Of a DNA stretch of 64,000 nt, positions 61,712-64,000 are shown piece after piece (the first letter of the stretch is position 1; the number at the start of each line of letters is the position of its first letter). The DNA is taken from assembly GCF_001445575.1 (NCBI RefSeq), contig NZ_CP013200.1:3596001-3660000 (forward strand). Reading direction: 5' to 3'. Origin of the DNA: Arthrobacter alpinus (lineage in GTDB: Bacteria > Actinomycetota > Actinomycetes > Actinomycetales > Micrococcaceae). The notes beneath the pieces are model-generated. The model saw only the letters and a list, made by a program, of their open reading frames with translations, did no database searches and had not been told where the DNA came from. Made by a program: the position numbers and the translations under genes.

Positions 61712-62085
61712 GGCTCGGCTTTCTCTCAGGTGTCTTGCCACTCACAGCTCAAACAGGCCTTGCGGGCGTATCCCACGCACTCAAAGGCAAGTCAACAACC
61801 ATGGTGGCAAAACGACAATATTTCACTCTGCGACTTCAAAGGATACTCCCAGTGTCCACCTGTTGGACAATCACACCATCATGTGGACCATCCGAAGTAG
61901 TGCAGCAGTGGCTCACAATTCTACCTAACCGTGCCCCTGAGCTGCTGTTAGGTAAACGTCACAACGATTTCACACCCCGTGACCGGCCCGGAAACTCCAC
62001 TTCTCTAACGTAGGACTCACAAGCATTGAAGACACTGCATTCGCCACAAGAGTGCACAGTCACCACAGCGACCGGGAGGTTTGTC
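61712..62085. other. 374-bp divergent intergenic region, MFS and nitrate genes
   Basis: This should contain promoters for both directions. A GTTAGG...CCTAAC pair (near 61921-61952) can fold. GTCAC-N6-TTCAC at 61958-61973 faintly resembles actinobacterial nitrogen-control (GlnR) boxes but is not convincing. No gene is seen. Confidence 0.5.
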
Positions 62086-63498
62086 ATGACTGCTGAACAG
62101 ATGAGTACCAGCACGAGCAAGACCACAGCAACGGACACCGGAGTAGCACTGAGTAGTTCCCGCGGCCGGTGGCTGCACCACTGGAACGCCGAGGATACTG
62201 GGCAATGGAACAGTGTGGGGCGTGCAATTGCCAAACGAAACCTCGCCTGGTCCATTGCGTGCGAATTCCTCGGCTTTGTGGTGTGGCAACTATGGTCCAT
62301 CGTGGTGGTTTTCCTGCCATCGGCTGGCTTCACCTTCAGTTCCGGGGAACTCTTCTGGCTCATTTCCATCCCCTCCCTCGTGGGAGCCACGCTTCGCATT
62401 CCCTACACCTTCATAGTGGCCAAATTCGGCGGGCGTAACTGGACCATCGTCTCCGCCCTCCTGCTGCTGATCCCCACGCTGGGTATGGCGTGGTGCCTGG
62501 GTAACCCGGAGACCCCGTTCGGCACCATGCTCGTTGTGGCCGCTCTCGCCGGCCTGGGTGGCGGCAACTTCGCCTCCTCGATGGCCAACATCACTTACTT
62601 CTACCCCGCCCGCGAAAAGGGTTGGGCGCTGGGACTGAACGCAGCCGGCGGAAACTTAGGTGCCGCCGTCGCACAGTTCATGGTGCCTGTGGCAGTGACC
62701 TTGCTGGCCGCTGGCACACTAGGGCTCCCGCTGGCCGGACTCATGTGGGTCCCACTGATCCTGATCGCCGCGTGGGGCGCCTGGAAGTACATGGACAACC
62801 TCTCCAGCGCCAAGTCCGATATTGCCGGCTCCCTCGCATCCCTCCGCGAACCGCACCTCTGGATTTTGGCGCTGCTCTACATTGGCACCTTCGGTTCCTT
62901 CATCGGCTTCTCGGCCGTTTTCCCGAAGCTGATCATGGACTCCTTCGGCCCCGGCGTGGGACTGAAACTGGGCCCCGCCATCATCTCACTGGCGTTCCTG
63001 GGTGCCCTGATCGGCTCACTCGCCCGGCCCTACGGCGGCAAGCTGGCCGACCGTTGGGGTGGCGCCCGCGTCACCGTCGCCTGCTTCGGCGTGCTGGCCC
63101 TGGCCGCCATGATCCAGGTCCTCACCCTCCCGCTGGGCAGCTTCCCGCTCTTCCTCATCCTCTTCCTGGTGCTCTTCGCCGCAGCCGGTGCCGGTAATGG
63201 CTCCACCTACCGCATGATTCCCATGGTGTTTGCCCTCCGTGCCAAGGCCTCAACAGATGCTTCCGGCGCCGGCCACATGAGCGCCACCCGCAAGGGTTCG
63301 GCCGCCCTGGGCATCATCTCGGCGATTGGCGCCTATGGCGGATTCGTGGTCCCGCAGGTCCTGAACGCATCCCGCCAGTCCACCGGTGGCTACGAAGGCG
63401 CCTTCATCGGATTCGTCGCCGCTTACCTGGTGCTTATGGCGCTGACCTGGGCCGTGTATCTGCGCCGTTCATCGGCCGCCTCGTTGGGCAACGTGTAA
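62086..63498 (+). CDS. Nitrate/nitrite transporter (NarK/NasA, MFS)
   Basis: The 470-residue protein has the nitrate-porter signatures LAGLGGGNFASSMANITYF and the second one GAGNGSTYRMIPMVF, with substrate-binding arginine in ATLRIPYTFIV. It should import nitrate for the reductase that follows. The ATG at 62086 follows GGGAGGTTTGTC; an in-frame start 20 codons earlier is possible. The stop overlaps the next start as TAATG. Confidence 0.92.
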   Translation: MTAEQMSTSTSKTTATDTGVALSSSRGRWLHHWNAEDTGQWNSVGRAIAKRNLAWSIACEFLGFVVWQLWSIVVVFLPSAGFTFSSGELFWLISIPSLVGATLRIPYTFIVAKFGGRNWTIVSALLLLIPTLGMAWCLGNPETPFGTMLVVAALAGLGGGNFASSMANITYFYPAREKGWALGLNAAGGNLGAAVAQFMVPVAVTLLAAGTLGLPLAGLMWVPLILIAAWGAWKYMDNLSSAKSDIAGSLASLREPHLWILALLYIGTFGSFIGFSAVFPKLIMDSFGPGVGLKLGPAIISLAFLGALIGSLARPYGGKLADRWGGARVTVACFGVLALAAMIQVLTLPLGSFPLFLILFLVLFAAAGAGNGSTYRMIPMVFALRAKASTDASGAGHMSATRKGSAALGIISAIGAYGGFVVPQVLNASRQSTGGYEGAFIGFVAAYLVLMALTWAVYLRRSSAASLGNV

Positions 63499-64000
63499 TG
63501 ACTGCCGCACCCAAAGTGCCGCTCACGACGCCGGATGCGCACCTTCACGCCCCCTCGATCAGTCCCGCTCTGGGACAGACCAGCACGACGCCGGATGCGC
63601 ACCTTCGCGCCCCGTCGATCAGTCCCGCCGGGGCTGGAGTCGGGACGGACACCCACTGTCCTTACTGTGCTTTGCAATGTGCCATGACAGTGACGGAGGG
63701 AGCCCCCGAGCCCACCATTGCCGGCCGCGATTTCCCCACCAATCGTGGCGGGCTGTGCCGTAAGGGCTGGACCTCGGCGTCACTGCTGGGCCATGCAAGC
63801 CGAGTCACCACTCCCCTGCTCCGCGGAGCCGACGGCCAGCACCGCCCCATCGACTGGGAGGAGGCTCTTGATCTGATTGCCGAAAACGTGCTGCGCACTC
63901 GAGCCGCTCACGGCGCAGATGCCGTAGGAGTTTTTGGCGGCGGCGGACTGACCAATGAGAAGGCTTACCAGTTGGGCAAGTTTGCCCGCCTGGCCCTGGG
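63498..64000 (+). CDS. Molybdopterin oxidoreductase, probable assimilatory nitrate reductase catalytic subunit (3' end beyond window)
   Basis: The first 167 residues are present. Cysteines 54, 57, 61 and 87 (HCPYCALQCAM and GGLCRKGW) are the [4Fe-4S] ligands of the NasA/NarB/NapA family, followed by LRGADGQHRPIDWEEALDLI and FGGGGLTNEKAYQLGKFAR, typical of assimilatory nitrate reductase. The coupling to NarK supports nitrate use. Before the first cysteine there are 53 residues instead of the usual few, containing a tandem repeat TTPDAHL(H/R)APSISPA. The start overlaps the transporter stop. Confidence 0.9.
   Translation, partial: MTAAPKVPLTTPDAHLHAPSISPALGQTSTTPDAHLRAPSISPAGAGVGTDTHCPYCALQCAMTVTEGAPEPTIAGRDFPTNRGGLCRKGWTSASLLGHASRVTTPLLRGADGQHRPIDWEEALDLIAENVLRTRAAHGADAVGVFGGGGLTNEKAYQLGKFARLAL
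63525..63629. repeat. In-frame 45-bp direct repeat in the nitrate reductase N-terminus
   Basis: Units 63525-63569 and 63585-63629 differ at four bases and encode TTPDAHLHAPSISPA and TTPDAHLRAPSISPA, separated by five residues. Confidence 0.9.

Noticed and set aside
61958..61973. GTCAC-N6-TTCAC as a GlnR box before the nitrate transporter
   Set aside because: Only one half fits the expected GTNAC/GNAAC pattern; kept as a note in the intergenic entry only.
1..64000. Prophage, transposon or integrative element
   Set aside because: No transposase, integrase, phage structural gene, tRNA target or flanking direct repeat was seen.

Overview
The window is chromosomal DNA from a high-GC Gram-positive bacterium. 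Gene families, gene order (birA, bPH protein, class III adenylate cyclase, acyl-CoA carboxylase beta and epsilon, maf, biotin carboxylase), GTG/TTG starts and stop/start overlaps fit Actinobacteria, most likely Micrococcaceae (Arthrobacter in the broad sense). No rRNA, tRNA, CRISPR array, transposase or phage gene was found.

Layout. 1-10.8 kb: two tandem paralogous genes for giant membrane-anchored Ig-like surface proteins. The upstream copy is split by a one-base deletion; the downstream copy runs off the left edge. 11.0-29.3 kb: an almost uninterrupted minus-strand island for hydroxyproline use. It has a Liv-type ABC importer, two proline-racemase-family proteins, a Xaa-Pro peptidase, a DapA-like deaminase, a two-subunit aconitase X with an ornithine-cyclodeaminase-type reductase (cis-3-hydroxyproline branch), a GntR regulator, a three-subunit D-hydroxyproline dehydrogenase and a semialdehyde dehydrogenase (trans-4-hydroxyproline branch ending at 2-oxoglutarate). 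Four closely similar 21-bp sites, and a weaker fifth, lie in front of five of its genes and look like the operators of the regulon. The 4-hydroxyproline epimerase also appears to carry a one-base deletion.

29.5-37 kb: adenylate cyclase, bPH protein, BirA, a large DUF222/HNH protein and carboxylase subunits beta and epsilon. 37-50 kb: a stretch of other genes between accE and maf: DUF885 protein, DAACS symporter, YbjQ protein, TetR/MMPL pair, a GAF regulator lacking an AAA+ domain, and an ethanol/acetaldehyde oxidation set (ALDH, Zn-ADH, DUF779). Several families of short palindromic or tandem repeats fill the gaps at 48-51 kb. 50-53.6 kb: maf, a self-regulated membrane-protein/winged-helix pair and the biotin carboxylase/BCCP subunit. 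53.6-58.3 kb: remnants of a two-component system, a SipW-type exported-protein locus and an Hpt-like protein lacking the phospho-acceptor histidine. 58.3-64 kb: SNF-family transporter with its MetS-like small subunit, an MHS-family MFS transporter, a NarK nitrate transporter and the start of an assimilatory-type nitrate reductase that runs off the right edge.

All assignments come from reading translations and motifs by eye; no database search was run.
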